Shown here piece by piece: positions 42,611 to 54,220 of a DNA stretch of 64,000 bases (position 1 is the first letter of the stretch; the number at the start of each line of letters is the position of its first letter). The stretch is from Alligator mississippiensis (taxonomy: Eukaryota > Chordata > Crocodylia > Alligatoridae): assembly GCF_030867095.1 (NCBI RefSeq), contig NC_081824.1:347670203-347734202 (forward strand), read 5' to 3'. Position numbers and translations under genes: made by a program. The notes under the pieces are model-generated. The model searched no databases. It was given only the letters and a program-made list of their open reading frames with translations, and was not told the DNA's origin.

Positions 42611-43318
42611 CATGGAATTATACCAGGGATAAATTTAGTTCCATCTGCCATAGCTTAGTATAACTACTATTAAGTTAGTTGATCATTTTCTGGGACAAAA
42701 GTGAATGATAATATAAGCATAACAAATGAGTGCAATTAATATTCCAATTTATACTCTTCTGCAAACAATTTATAGGATCACATATCAACATATCAATCAT
42801 TTCCTTCCATTTTGCTTTGTTTTCTGGAGCCTTCAGATTTTTTTAGTGTGGTTTTTGTTTTTAACCTTCTCATTGCATTTCTGTCATTTGGCTTGCAGTT
42901 CAGAAGAACTGGATGAAAAAGAGGGGCTAACGCTATTCAAGTGCTGGGGAGTTCTGAATGGCATTGGTGTTAGATGCATTGTTTGCACTATGCAGATAGT
43001 CACTGGATCACATTTATTTGATAGATTCCAACTTGGCAGGCCACAAGGACCAGGAACTAGTCAAGCCAGGACAAATGATTTTTGTTGGACAATTTATGTA
43101 GAAAAAAGAGGCTAATTAACCAAATAAATTGGTTGCAACAAATTATTTGACCAGACCTATTGTTTATTACAAACACTGGAATATTTATTGTACTCATTTA
43201 TTTGCTATGCTAATTTTCTCATTCATTTGTGTCCTAGAAAATGATCAACTAACTTAATAGTAAAGTTATACTAAGCTATGGCAGACAGAGCTAAATTTAC
43301 CCCTGGTACAATTCCATG
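42611..43318. mobile_element. Foldback-type element with 120-150-bp terminal arms (708 bp)
   Basis: CATGGAATTATACCAGGGAT, CATAGCTTAGTATAACTACT and TTAGTTGATCATTTTCTGGG at the left return in reverse complement at the right (43165-43318). Identity is near 90% over the outer 115 bp and fades inward to about 150 bp. The middle (about 42765-43160) is AT-rich non-coding sequence. No target duplication is clear, and no transposase, so the mover is unknown. Confidence 0.8.
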
Positions 43319-43722
43319 GAAGAAGAAATTTGACCTACTCTGTATATGACACTTCTGGCCACTGGTGTGTCCTTCTCTATAAAAGGAAATTTAGGGTTTG
43401 CTGCTGGCAGGTTGCCATTGCTCCCAGCCTACAGTGCCCAGGTACATTCCAAACATGCTGTGGGGAAGGGCAGGCTAGGGAGCTGGCTCATCTTCATATC
43501 TTGAAGTTCAGCAGCATTTCCAGGGTTGGGTTGATCTTCCACTGGGGGTTAGGAGCTTTCCACATAAATAGTTGGCATGTGTGGCTTGAAGGTATGGACA
43601 TGGCTTAAGTACTCCGAGGCTATGTGTAGAATTGAGAATCCAGCCCATCCTAAATCATCTTGTCATGCATCAACATACACAGCTAGAATGGAGACCTGTT
43701 GTTTGCTTGGAATAGCTCTCCT
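43319..43722. other. Unannotated spacer
   Basis: GC content rises after 43390 but no element is recognised. Confidence 0.4.
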
Positions 43723-44160
43723 AGGGAGCACCTACATGTGAAATTAGTACAATGCAATACATTTCAATGTAGTTCGCATTGGAATTTATTGCTCCTGTAT
43801 GCAGCATTTACACATGCACCTGGGACCACAGCATGTTGAGCCAGGGTGGCACAGCCCTGGCTGGTAGTGGTTTCAGGGGATCATCCTGCCAGCCTGGAGC
43901 CCAGGGGCTCAATATGCTGCAGAGGGGCTGGTTGGGGCACAAGGTTGCTATAGTGTGGGGTTAGCCAGCAGGCAGCCCCACACTGTAGCACCTTTGTGCC
44001 CCAGCTAGCCCCAATCACTATCTACATGTGCATTGCAGCAGAGTTAATTAGTTAACTCTGGCCTAATAGCGCCACACATGTAGACAAAGATGCTTTACTG
44101 AAGAACAAATTAGGCAACTGTGCAGTAAGCATCTCGTATAGATGCTTCCCTAAAGCATGA
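43723..44160. mobile_element. Probable MITE of the TCTACAYRTG group with internal hairpin
   Basis: GGAGCACCTACATGTGAAAT at the left and CACACATGTAGACAAAGATG (44083-44102) near the right carry inverted CTACATGTG motifs, as in the elements at 2671-2837 and 62838-63518. It includes the palindrome 43925-44011 and a short one at 44039-44060 (CAGAGTTAATTAGTTAACTC). Ends are approximate. Confidence 0.4.
43925..44011. repeat. Palindrome with about 35-bp arms
   Basis: GGCTGGTTGGGGCACAAGG, then TGCTATAGTGTGGGG, is answered by CCCCACACTGTAGCA and CCTTTGTGCCCCAGCTAGCC. The loop is about 18 bases (TTAGCCAGCAGGCAG). Confidence 0.9.
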
Positions 44161-44981
44161 TACCGATGGGCACTGAACCTGCCCCTTGACTAACTGGAAT
44201 GGAAGTGGTCATCACATCTCAGGATAAGACCTCTAAGCGTGTCCATACAGGCAAGCACGTGCACTTGCAGCAGCTCAAATAGAAATGGTGCAAATTTGAG
44301 CTGGGGCTTTTTGCCTCAGCACACATGCCCGGACATGCACTTTGGTGTGGGGCAAATTGTGCCACTTGGGGCAAAATAACCCTGCCTGGCTCCTCCTGGA
44401 CCTGCAGCCAGGGGGAGCTAGAGCCTGGGACCAGCACCTGTGCTGTCCCCAGCAGTATAAAAATCTGCCCTGTCCTGGCCCCATCAGTACAAAAAGCTGT
44501 CCTGGCAAGTAGCTCAGGGCTACTCACTCTCAGGAGCTTCTGGGGCCCAGCCAGGTGGTACCTGGGGACACTACCCCTTGTGCCAGCTGCACTGTTGAAG
44601 CAGCCCTGAGAGTTCCCTGCACCCTCTACCCACCGCAGCAGTCTGGCAGCGGGGGCTGCTGCCTGGCTGTGACCTGCTGCCACCTGCCAGACTTGGATGG
44701 GGACGGCAGAGACAGTCGAGGCATCTGCCCCTCTGGGCCAGCTGCCAGTGGACTGTGGCTGCAAAGCTGGCCTTTGTGCGGCACTACTACCATGTGTGCC
44801 CCTGCCCGGCCATCTGGGCAGCTATCGCCTGGAAGATGTTCCAGGTGTGGTGGCCTGCTTTGAACTGTCAAAGCATGTCCTCCTGCCCCAATTGGCCAGG
44901 AAGTCAGCCACCTCCAGCCGGGTCTAAGGTGCCAGCTCTGAGCAGGATCCTCTGCCTGGGTCCTGCCACTGGCCTCTCTAG

Positions 44982-45250
44982 TAGGAATTCTGGTGTTCCC
45001 TATTTGAAAACTGAAAAATCCCTGATAAAAAAAAATCCCAAAGTCACTCTGTAAAATACCCCAAAATCCATGGTCCTCCACAGTTAAAACAAAAGTCCAC
45101 TATATATATATAGAGAGAGACAGAGAGTGAGAGACAGAGACAGCGATCAGTTGGGCAATGTTTTATTGATATATCTACAGTGTTAAAGCAATTTGGAAGC
45201 CTACCAGTGTCTCTATCATTATAATAAAGTGAATTCTAAATACCTATATG
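44982..45250 (-). mobile_element. hAT relative of the element at 60780-62016, partial
   Basis: Plus-strand GCAATGTTTTATTGATATAT, TAAAGCAATTTGGAAGCCTA and CCAGTGTCTCTATCATTATA match the reverse complement of about 61805-61920. GGAATTCTGGTGTTCCCTAT with CCCTGATAAAAA matches its terminus near 61960-62016. It carries a TATATA/GAGAGA microrepeat at 45090-45140. Confidence 0.7.
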
Positions 45251-45377
45251 TTTTGCTGCCCCCCACAGGGGCAACAGCCCCCCCAACAGGGGCCAAATGA
45301 CCCCTGCAGGGGCTACCACCCCCCCCCCCCTTCAAGGCAGGCAGTGTGCTTCATCACCAGGGCAAATGGGCAACCAT

Positions 45378-45409
45378 AGAGACACTCTGGCTGCTACCAG
45401 AGTGTCTCT
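45378..45409. repeat. Perfect 13-bp-arm hairpin
   Basis: AGAGACACTCTGG, six-base loop CTGCTA, CCAGAGTGTCTCT. A second, imperfect hairpin follows at 45468-45508 (TTCTTGCAGCATCTCA / TGAGACGCTGCAAGAG). No run of T follows, and in a eukaryote a terminator reading is not warranted. Confidence 0.9.
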
Positions 45410-45560
45410 GTGGAGGACCCAGCCTCTGGTTGCAGCACAGGGAACATTTTCTTGTTCCTGCACATGCTTCTTGCAGCATCTCAAAGGAGTCTGAGACGCT
45501 GCAAGAGGCAAGTGCAGGCGTGTCTGGACATGCCTCTAATGTACAACTACACATGCACCT

Positions 45561-46429
45561 TTCTAAAAAAAATATGTTGTTAATCCCTTTTCAAGATGTC
45601 CCTTCTTATGGTGACTATGGGGAATAATTTCAAACAGAACTTTATGCTGAAATAACTTTGGGTCTGAACAGGTTGGAAATTATCAACATTTGCCCATTTT
45701 TGTGTGCAACTAGCTATAAACAACTGTGCATTTAGCAAGTTATTTGAATATTTGGGACATGTACATGGTTTTGCTCCCTGGAGCTTTTTTAGCTTGACCA
45801 CTCAACAATATTTCTCTATAAATGTCTTGTTCTCTGAGAGACATAGGGACATTTTGCATTTATGGAGTGGGGGAGGAAGTTGAATGGTGTTAGTTTAGAA
45901 ATAGAAAGAAATTAAAATAGAGTCAGAACAAGGTAATATCTGATTGATTAGTGACCCACAAAGGTTAATGGTCCTTAGCTTCCTCATAGACCATCAACTC
46001 TAGAGCAGATCATTAACTGCCTGAAATATCTTGGTTATTATTGTTTAATATTTTTAGATGAAATGAGTAGCATTAATTCTAGGTCTTCAGTTTCAGTAAA
46101 TAGAGAACTATCTCATTTTTCTAGTCAGTCTCAACATATAAAGGTCAATACTATTTTGATTTTTTTCAGTCTTGTGTGAAAACAGAACCTTCATGCACAT
46201 TAATCTTTATTAAGTTAAACATAGGCCCATGGCAGAAGTTACACTTAAGATGTCATTAACCTGTTAATCACACCAAAAATAGTAACACTTCCATACGTTC
46301 AAAGAATTAATGACAGCAAAATGGGAAACCAGCCAGAAAAACATTCCACAAAAGATGTGTAACATTTTTGTGGCTGATTTCCATTGCACCTTAAGGTGAA
46401 TGTGTCAGGATACCAACACACTAGAACCA
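45561..46429. other. Unannotated AT-rich stretch
   Basis: Nothing recognised. Confidence 0.45.
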
Positions 46430-46760
46430 GTTTAAGACTGCACTATGGTCCCAGGGCTGAAACCAACAATCATCTTATTGTCAATCCTAGCCCTGGGGCC
46501 ACAGGGGAGTCTGGAACTGGCTCTGGTGCAGGCTTGGGGTTCAGACTGACATTCAGCTGATTCTTGATCCCAGTCCTGGGACCACATGGGAGTCTTCAAC
46601 CCTCTCTGGTGTGGTCTTGGACATAGGACTGCAATAGTGTTGATTCAGCTCCAGTCTTCATTTAGGACTGGGACCAAAAATCAGCTGATTGTCAGTCCCA
46701 GCCCCAGAACTGCTTGGGACTTCTGGACTGGCCCCAGTGCTGAGGCTACTCCAGTTCATG
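46430..46760. repeat. Degenerate tandem array, three units of roughly 55 bp core
   Basis: Cores TGTCAATCCTAGCCCTGGGG (46480), TTGATCCCAGTCCTGGGACC (46563) and TGTCAGTCCCAGCCCCAGAA (46690) are each followed by a GGGAGTCT- or GGGACTTCTGG-type segment and C-TGGTG. Spacing is about 80 and 125 bp. It may be a minisatellite or the inside of an unrecognised element. Confidence 0.6.
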
Positions 46761-47049
46761 CTGGGCGGCTGACACTCTGGCTTTCATCTGGCTGGTGCAG
46801 GGGAAGCCCGAGTTCCCCCTGCACCAGCCAGTGGTAATAACTCCATTGGGATCTGATCCCTGTTTCCAAAATCATGCATCCTGCCTGGGGGTTTCAGGCT
46901 TCCAGCTGCAGGGGAGTCCCTGCTACATGTACAAATTAAACCTAAATAGCAACCAGTTATAAAGTAAGTATACATTTCAAGGTCTAACTTTATAGCTGGC
47001 TGGAGATTTTATGGTGTGATTACTTTCCACATGTAGCTGATTCACACAG

Positions 47050-47348
47050 ATTCACAGAAGTTTAGGGCTGGAAGGGACCTTGTGAGATCATCAGGCCCAG
47101 CCCCCCTGATCTGGGCAAGAAAGACTGCTGGCATCAAATAACCCCAGCAAGGTGTGTGTCCAGTCTCTTTCTGAAGATCTCCAGGGTAGGTGCCTGAACC
47201 ACCTCCACTGGGAGTCTATTCCACAGTAACAGGAACCATAAAGAAGTTTTTCCTTTTGTCCAGTCTGAAACCTTCTTCTAGCAGTTTATGCCCAATGTTC
47301 CTGGTTTTCCCCTGGGGCACTTTGGTGAATAGTTGTTCACCTCTTAAG
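47050..47348 (-). mobile_element. CR1 LINE 3' end, antisense
   Basis: Plus-strand TTCACAGAAGTTTAGGGCTG and GAAGGGACCTTGTGAGATCA are the reverse complement of the CR1 terminus. It reads on into antisense ORF2 codons (CACTTTGGTGAATAGTTGTT). Truncated at about 47348. Confidence 0.9.
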
Positions 47349-50300
47349 GTAATTACACAATTAACCAGTTGATTGCACAATATCAGTAACATATAGAGGA
47401 GTCTAAGTTTAACTGCCATGTAGCAAGTGAAGGTGAATAAATGATCTATAAAAGTGAGAGAGAAATAGGACAAAGTTAAGGAAGGTCTGAAGTAACGTCA
47501 GTTACAAGTGTACACATGAATGGGTCCTTACATATATTTATATACATGCATAATACACATTTAGAGTCTTATTAGGTCCTTCCTTATAGGTTCTATAGCA
47601 GAAATGTATTTTCTTAGAAGGGCTTTGAAAGTGGAAATCTGTTTGTGTTTTTTGTTGTTATTCATTCATACACTTGAAGCAGCAGAAAACAAGAAACAGA
47701 AGTAGGAGTGAGGATGAAGAAGTATTAAGGCTGTGGTCATTCTGAAGGGAAGTGAGCAAGAAGGAGTACTGGAGAAAATCAGATAAGGTCAAAGATGTGG
47801 GGATTTTAGGGCAAGACATTTCCACGTCATGATCTCTACAACGGTGAGAAACCAGCGGAGTGAAGTGCTGAGAATAGTAGAGCTGAGTGAAGGGTCAGTT
47901 AGGACTTCGTGACTTGGTGTACAATCTTTGCTACTCTACAAGAACTGGTGTTTCAAGTGATGTGGGAGCAGGGCCTGCATTTTTCTCAACTTCTGTTCAT
48001 CTATGCAAATGGGTAGTTGCGCTTTCCAGAATCATTACTACGGAGAAATCCCAGGTACTAACAGGTCCCCCAGAGCTGTTTCATTCATCATCATTCACAT
48101 TTACCTTAATTTTCCATTTCTGCTTTTATACCAAGGATTTGGTATAACTTGGCTATTTAAGAAGAGCCTCAGAAACTTTTAGACTTCCACATTCTAGGAT
48201 AAATTAATCGGCTCTGACAGATTCATGGCTTTGCATGACCCTCAAGTTTTACTTTCTGCTAGCATGTCAGGCACTGATTTTCCTCTTCTCTTCCCTTTAG
48301 CACACATTACAGTGATCTTCCTCAAAGCTGACAAGGGCAGGGCTTATTTACAATAAAAGGGCATCGTATTTAGCTTTGTATAGTTAGTTAGTGAGGTCAG
48401 GAGAAGCTGTAGATAGAAATAATAAGAATGCAGAGCAGGACAGCTGACTTTCAATATACTTGTACTGCTACATATGATAAATTCAGGAGCTATCTGTTTT
48501 ATGTTTTTGTAAGCAATGGAACCGTAGATTGGCTTTATATCCTCTCTGTCAATATTCCTTCCTAATGACTTTACCTTGAAATTGCAATACTGCTCGCTGC
48601 TATTGGAATGTATGTGAAGATATTCAACTTTCCCTGAGGAGTTTGCAAGATAACGAAACAAATGACATGTGAAGGATAAGAGGCAGGGGGCGGGAGAGAC
48701 TGGTATAAGTGACTGCCTGGAAATTGTGCATTATTATAGTAAAAGCACACATCAAAAACAGAAAGCAAGTCCTTAGTAGATGATGGACTCTCATCTTTGT
48801 ATTGTTCTGTTTTTCCCTCTTCCTTTTACACACATCCTTATGTAACGGCCTCTGGCTGTTACATATTTAATCTTTTGCGTTCTTTGTATTTTGCTCATTC
48901 CACGTGTTCCCTATATGTTATATACAGCTGGGTAAATTGTTTTTAGCCAACCCCCCACCCTTTTTTGACATACTACACAGGGGCAGTGACACCAAAATGT
49001 TCTGCAAGTTCATGTCTGTTTATCTGATTCTTTTTCTGAGTTGGAGGGGGAAAAGAAGCAAAAAAATTCCGAAAGTGGAAATGTTCTGGTTTTGGCAGGT
49101 TGGATTCAAGATGGCTTTTCATTTCAACATTCCTCCCCAGTTCTATTTTAAAAAGTTAAAAGCTCACAATCAAAAGCAAACTGAAATGTTCTGTTCAACC
49201 TGAAATGAATTTCTATTGTTTGAAATGAACAGTGAACAAAGAACCAGCAAGAGCAGCGCAAATAATGCCTTTTGCTGACTTGGATGTGGATAAGGCAACA
49301 AAAATTAAATAAACCCCTCTCAGTGATGTAATTAATAAGGCAGTGGTATATGGGAATGCTATACTGGCTTTTTTCCAACCCGAGGTCAGCCACCAACAAA
49401 ATAAGCCATGTGCACTCACTCTCACTCCCACTCAGATGTATCTGAAACTGGTAGTTTCGGAGTGTATGCCCCAGGGCCACCCTCAGGCTCTCTCTCTCAG
49501 GAAAGTGTCTAGCCTAGTGGCATCATACCCAGGGCTGCTTATATTGTCCTTACTAGAGAGAAGGGCCAGGAATTAGTGCATTTGTTCTGAATTGGCACAG
49601 TTCTGCCAAGCCAGGTCTGCTTTCTCATGGTGTTATCCACCCTCTGAGCGCTGCCAATCCTTGGACTAAATGTCCTGTCTTTTCCCTCAGACTCAGGGAT
49701 TGTCTGCATGTCACCTGCTCAGCACCACTAACGTACAGAGCAAACCCTAAAGGGAAGGCTGCTGCTGCTCTTGCAACACAAATTGGTTGCCATGGGAATA
49801 CGCCAATGGATCTAAAGTGACAAAAACTGTGTCATTGCTGGGATGGGCGCTATATTATATGTCTAACAGAAAGAAGAACCTGCTTTACAAATCCATGTCT
49901 CTGTGCTAAGCAGCAGCAGTGGGTAATGTGAATATCTGAACATGAAACAGGGTATTTATAGAGAGTCTGCAAGAACCCTAGCATAATAATGAGACGTACA
50001 GATTTCAGACATGTGCCTGAGGGGTATATGGAAAATATTCTCCCTCGTGATTATCTTAAAGCCCTTAGACTACTAGTAAAGGGAAAGGTGGTACACTTGG
50101 TACACTGATAGTCTGTCTTTTCTGATTCCTTTTGTCAGCCTTTCCCCATTCCGTATTGGGCGCAGCTGTCAGAATATTGTGCACTTAAAACAGGGAGAAG
50201 CTGACAGCAAGAACAAGGAGGGATGGTCTTGTCTCTATGTAATAGACTGAACTGCCAAAGAAAAACTTCTGCCTCTGGCTCTGCCCCATGTCCCTGGCAT

Positions 50301-50416
50301 GTGTTAAGGCAATCACTTAATTTCTCTGTGTCTGTATAATTGCTTTTTTTCTCCTACTCTTTGTCTTCTCTCTGTGAGCTCTGAGCTCGTCTTATGCATA
50401 TGTACACCACCTAGTA
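47349..50416. other. Three kilobases with no recognised feature
   Basis: AT-rich, no long frames with recognisable content (the longest, 48904-49203 and 49148-49480, are about 100 codons and featureless), no RNA gene or clear repeat. Confidence 0.5.
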
Positions 50417-50690
50417 GAATGGTTCTCAACCTTTTTGCCCCATGGGCTAGATGAGCAGTGCCTGGTGTCTCCATGAGCTGGATCTGGCTGGTGGCCCCAA
50501 GTGGGGATGGAAACACGGTCTGGCCTCAACCCCACCGCATGGGGCTTGGGAATTTGTAGTGAAATTGCCATTACTCCCTGCCAGCAAATTCCTACTGTGG
50601 AGCCCTATGGGCTGGGTGCCATGGCTCTGCAGGCCAGATTTGGCCTATGGCTGGGTGTTGAGCACCCCTAGCCGAGCACACTGAAATTTA
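50417..50690. mobile_element. hAT-like MITE (GGTTCTCAACC terminus)
   Basis: GAATGGTTCTCAACCTTTTT at the left and, reverse-complemented, CTAGGGGTGCTCAACACCC at the right are of the CAGNGGTTCTCAACC hAT type. The interior (GGGCTAGATGAGCAGTGCC, GGCCAGATTTGGCC) is characteristic of such elements. No clean 8-bp duplication was found. Confidence 0.5.
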
Positions 50691-50705
50691 ATGTCAGTTA
50701 GGACC

Positions 50706-50822
50706 AGTACTTATGAAGCCTCACCCAGAGTCCTATGAAAAGTTTTGGGCACTGTACTTCAACAAAGATGTGGAAACTTGGAAGAAGTCCAGTGAAGAGC
50801 AAGAAAATTTTTCAGAAGTCAG
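50706..50822 (+). pseudogene. CR1 ORF2 C-terminal fragment, first part of a split copy
   Basis: CACCCAGAGTCCTATGAAAA, TTTTGGGCACTGTACTTCAA and GGAAGAAGTCCAGTGAAGAG correspond to the LVRP...YCxQFW...LExVQ region of CR1 ORF2. It continues at 52186. Confidence 0.75.
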
Positions 50823-52185
50823 GGCAGATCCAGAGGGGGTACAGTGGTGCAGCCACAACCCTTTTCCGATATAGCTTGGTGGCTCTGGTTCCTCACAGCT
50901 CCAGATGCCTGGGCTCCCCATGGAGTCTGGACTACACTGCAGGAGCAGCAGCCAGGGACTTTAAGTCTCCAAAGCAGGAAAAAATCTCCCCCCAGTACTC
51001 ACTCCCTTCACCTCCATGCTCAGGAGCACTTCCCCTCCCCTTCCATCATCTCCTCCCTCACTCTACTCACACCTCTGGGTATAGGAGACAGAGACCCACC
51101 CATGGGTAGCTGGTGCCTCTTAAGTCAGGGGGGGCACACTAGTCAGTGACTGGGGGGCGTCTCCCCATGGCTGATCACAATGGCGGGGGGTGGAGGGGAG
51201 GGGGGTCCCCCATGGCCAATTTCACTCACCGAAGAGCAGCACAGCTGCTTTTGCTGGCGGCCCTGCTCCCTGGCTGGTGCTCACAGGGGGGACACTGGCA
51301 CTCCTGCCTGCCCATCACCTAAACAGGGAGCATGACCTGATAGGGGGTGCACCAGCGCTTTCAGGGGGTGCACGTGCACCCTCGTGCACTCCCTACATGT
51401 TGCTGCTGGACCCACCTGTTGATAGGCAACTGGTAGGGTGTGCACAGGGGTGCATGTCCCCCCTTGAGGGGGCCAGTGCCCCCTTGATGGCCAACACTAA
51501 GGCTGTTGGTAGGGCTGGTGCCCCCCCCCCCCCCCGACAGGGCCACCACCATCGACGGCTTCTGCATGTGCCCCCCAGATTCAGGAGGCACCAGTCACTC
51601 ATGTACCTGTTTCTGCTGCTGTCCCTGCTGACCCAGGGATGTGGGGAGCTGCAGAGCCACTCATGCCATGCTCTAGCTGGAGCTATGAGGAGTGGTTGCA
51701 CAGAGAGTCTGCCTCAGCCAGAAGCAGCAGCAGCAGTAGGTGGGCTCCCCCTCCCCACCCAATCCCCCTGGGTGTTCCCTACTAGTCCAGGGGCAGGTGA
51801 AGGGAGGGGGGACCTGCCCACAGCCCCATCATCCATGGCCAAGTCCCGGTCCCTGCAGAGCTGCTCCCCACTCCCTTGGCTGGAGTAGGGCAGGAGCACC
51901 TTGGACAGTAGTGGTGGTGGTCAAGACTTCCCTTCCTGCAGCCAAAGGCATAAGGAGAGAGTGAAAGGGGAGAGGAGGACAAGTGCCACTGAACACAGAG
52001 GGGATGGGGAGGTGTCGAGGGCAGGTTCGTTACCTGATATATGGACTTTGAAAATGTTCTGGCTGCTCCTGCAGTGTGGTCTGCCCACCCTAGTGGTTGG
52101 GGGTGGCTGGAAGCAAGAGCTTGCAGCCATCCCTGCAGCACCAGTCATTGTCAAACACCCAGCTTCTCAAAATCCTAGATCCACC
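50823..52185. mobile_element. 1.36-kb GC-rich insert inside the CR1 fragment
   Basis: It starts at about GGGCAGATCCAGAGGGGGTA and ends at about AATCCTAGATCCACCTATG. The termini share AGATCCAG / (reverse complement) GGATCTAGGA and thus look like weak inverted repeats. The interior is GC-rich, has a 17-base C run near 51522, an AGCAGCAGCAGCAG run near 51722 and no recognisable protein. That it is an insertion is shown by the CR1 resuming beyond it; the class of element is not known and no target duplication is evident. Confidence 0.55.
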
Positions 52186-52612
52186 TATGAAGAAACATGA
52201 TTTATAAAGAGAGATTAGAAGAAATTAGGAGAACTGGGATTATTTAGGCTGGGGAAGAGAAGACTGAGGAGCTATTTGATTGGTCTTCAAATGTAAAAAT
52301 TGTTGTTATAAAAAGGATGATAATGGGATGTTCTGTGTGTCCACAGGAGGCAGGAAATAACTGATTCAAATTGCAGCAAAGGAGACTTAGGTTAGATATT
52401 AGGAAGGAATTTGCAATGCTAAAGGTTTAAAAGTCTGGAACTGATTATTTGAAGAGGTTGTGGAATCTCTGTCACTGAAAGTTCTTAAGTAAAGTGAGGG
52501 TTAGACAAATATTTTTGTGGGCTGGTTTACATAGAGATAACCCTGCCCTGAGCAGGGTGTTGGATTAGAAGACCTCCTAAGGTCTCTTCCAGCACTATTT
52601 TTCAGTAATTCT
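52186..52612 (+). pseudogene. CR1 3' end, second part of the split copy
   Basis: CATGATTTATAAAGAGAGAT continues the RPYEERL region. GGTTGTGGAATCTCTGTCAC, AGGGTGTTGGATTAGAAGAC and CTCTTCCAGCACTATTTTTC are the classic CR1 tail. More diverged than the tail at 12204-12772. Confidence 0.82.
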
Positions 52613-53214
52613 AGAAAATAATAAAAATAAAATGATGAAAATGATTGAAAAATTAAACAGTCTCCCTTCAATTTTTATGGAATGTGATGTAGACGTATTT
52701 TCATCTCATAACAGTACTTCATCGCCCTTTGTGGTGAAGTCCTCTTATTAGCTTTCATTAGTTGACCTCAGAATTAATTGCGTATTCCCTAAATTTCCAG
52801 AACAGAGATATATTAAATGTCTCTTATTATAAATGGTCAGTATGAAGACATGTTTCTAAAGAGGTCATATGGCACAATATTTTTTTAAAGGCTAGGGAAA
52901 ACAAACAAATATGGAGGTTTTAAAAAGAATAGTCTTATCAATGCAATATAATAGTTTGCAATGGAAATCTACATCCTGATCCAGTTAACCATGTACTTAA
53001 AGCATTGCTTTCGTTCCATTGAAATAAGTGTGATTTTAATTTTTAAAGTATAAGCACTTTATAAGTACTTTGGTGGTTTGGGGCTCTAGTGACAAAAGTA
53101 CTTCAGCTTGTTTTTCATTAGGAGTAGCATGGAGTAATGTGCATGTTTGTAGTTGTAGTGCAGCTTCTTGTCATTCCAATGGCCCTATTCTATGTGCTAA
53201 TTTTTTAGGTGGAG
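52613..53214. other. Unannotated AT-rich spacer
   Basis: Nothing recognised. Confidence 0.45.
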
Positions 53215-53736
53215 TATGTTACTCCACTTACAAGGGTCTGCCTGGGACATAGGTGGCCTGGATAGGCCCCTGAAGGGCAATTGGGGGTCATGTGGGTGGG
53301 GATGCAAGTTACCAGGGTGTCAAATCAGGGTCTGGTTCAGTGCCAGGGAGATCTGACAGATAGTCTGGGGTACAAGCTGAGGTCAGAAGGCAAGAACATC
53401 AGAGAGCTGGGTACAGAGTTCCAGAGAAGATACAAAAGCAGGGTCAGAGAAAGCCAAAGCCAAGTCAGGAGGCAGGAGAACCAGAGACAGCAGTGAACAC
53501 AAGGCTTGCCAGAGCAGAGTGAGTCTGTTGTCAAGGCATGCCTGCAGTCTGAGGGCTGAGTGGCAGTCTCAGTGGCCAGTCCCATTCCAGGGAACTGGGG
53601 CAGTTGCATGAGCCAGGGATCTAGGTCAGGTGTGGAAGCTCAAGGGCTCAACTTCCACACCCCATTCCTATAAAAGGAATGGCTACTTGAGAAAATATAT
53701 TTCTCTCCCACAGCTGTGGATCCCAGGAGGCTTAGA
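53215..53736. other. GC-richer block of unknown nature
   Basis: A purine-rich block with repeated CAGG/GTCAGG/AAGCCAA motifs and a TATAAAAGG at about 53671. The composition recalls LTR U3 sequence, but TG...CA ends and a duplication were not found. Confidence 0.3.
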
Positions 53737-54220
53737 GTGAAATTACACATTACACTTAGGCCATACTAAGGGCACTTAAAACATGAGTATCCTCATATTA
53801 AAGCTCATTAACTTGTGCTAAGTGCCCTCTGAGGATCTCAGAGTTATGCCACTTCAGCCAAAAGTTAACTCTGGCCATGCTACCTAGCTCATGTTAGAGT
53901 AACTTCAGTCTTCTCTGTGGAGATAAAATAAGCAATTTCCAGTCTTCAAACTTCCCAGGATGCACTGCTCCCAACTCCCTCCACCCCACTTCTAAGCAGG
54001 GATAGAGCACAGGTGTCCCGCCTCCTAGCCATACCCCTAATGACAAGCCAGCCCTCTAATGGCAAGTCAGGGCTGTGCAGACAAGGAACGGCATTAACCT
54101 TTAATGTGGGAGTGGTCATGTCACATTCTTACTTTAACACTGCTTAACATTGCACAGCTTTAGTATGGTCTAAGTGTAACATGATCAAAGTTACACATTA
54201 CACTTAGACCATACTAAGTC
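53737..54220. mobile_element. Inverted-repeat element with three copies of one terminus
   Basis: TTACACATTACACTTAGGCC and ATACTAAG open the element (53743-53770). The inverted form TTAGTATGGTCTAAGTGTAA is at 54160-54180. A third copy, TTACACATTACACTTAGACC and ATACTAAG, in direct orientation, follows at 54190-54218. The last two form a hairpin around ATGATCAAAG. No coding content. Confidence 0.65.

Larger units (their letters stand above)
44226..45560. mobile_element. GC-rich element of about 1.3 kb, approximate ends, hosting a hAT copy
   Basis: The left end GTGTCCATACAGGCAAGCAC and the reverse-complemented right end GCATGTCCAGACACGCCTGC are loosely alike, and both lead into TTGCAGC-x-x-CTCA. 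The interior is GC-rich without an open frame I recognise. A hAT-family segment (44982-45250) sits inside. Boundaries are tentative. Confidence 0.3.

Noticed and set aside
45300-45560. Hairpins as CRISPR-like or terminator structures
   Set aside because: Only two different hairpins, no regular repeat-spacer pattern, and the genome is vertebrate.
51190-51888. 232-codon GC-rich open frame
   Set aside because: Low-complexity Pro/Ala/Gly translation inside a GC-rich insert; several overlapping frames on both strands are equally open, which is a composition effect.
53215-53736. LTR with TATAAAAGG promoter
   Set aside because: Composition and a TATA-like motif alone are not enough; no boundaries were seen.
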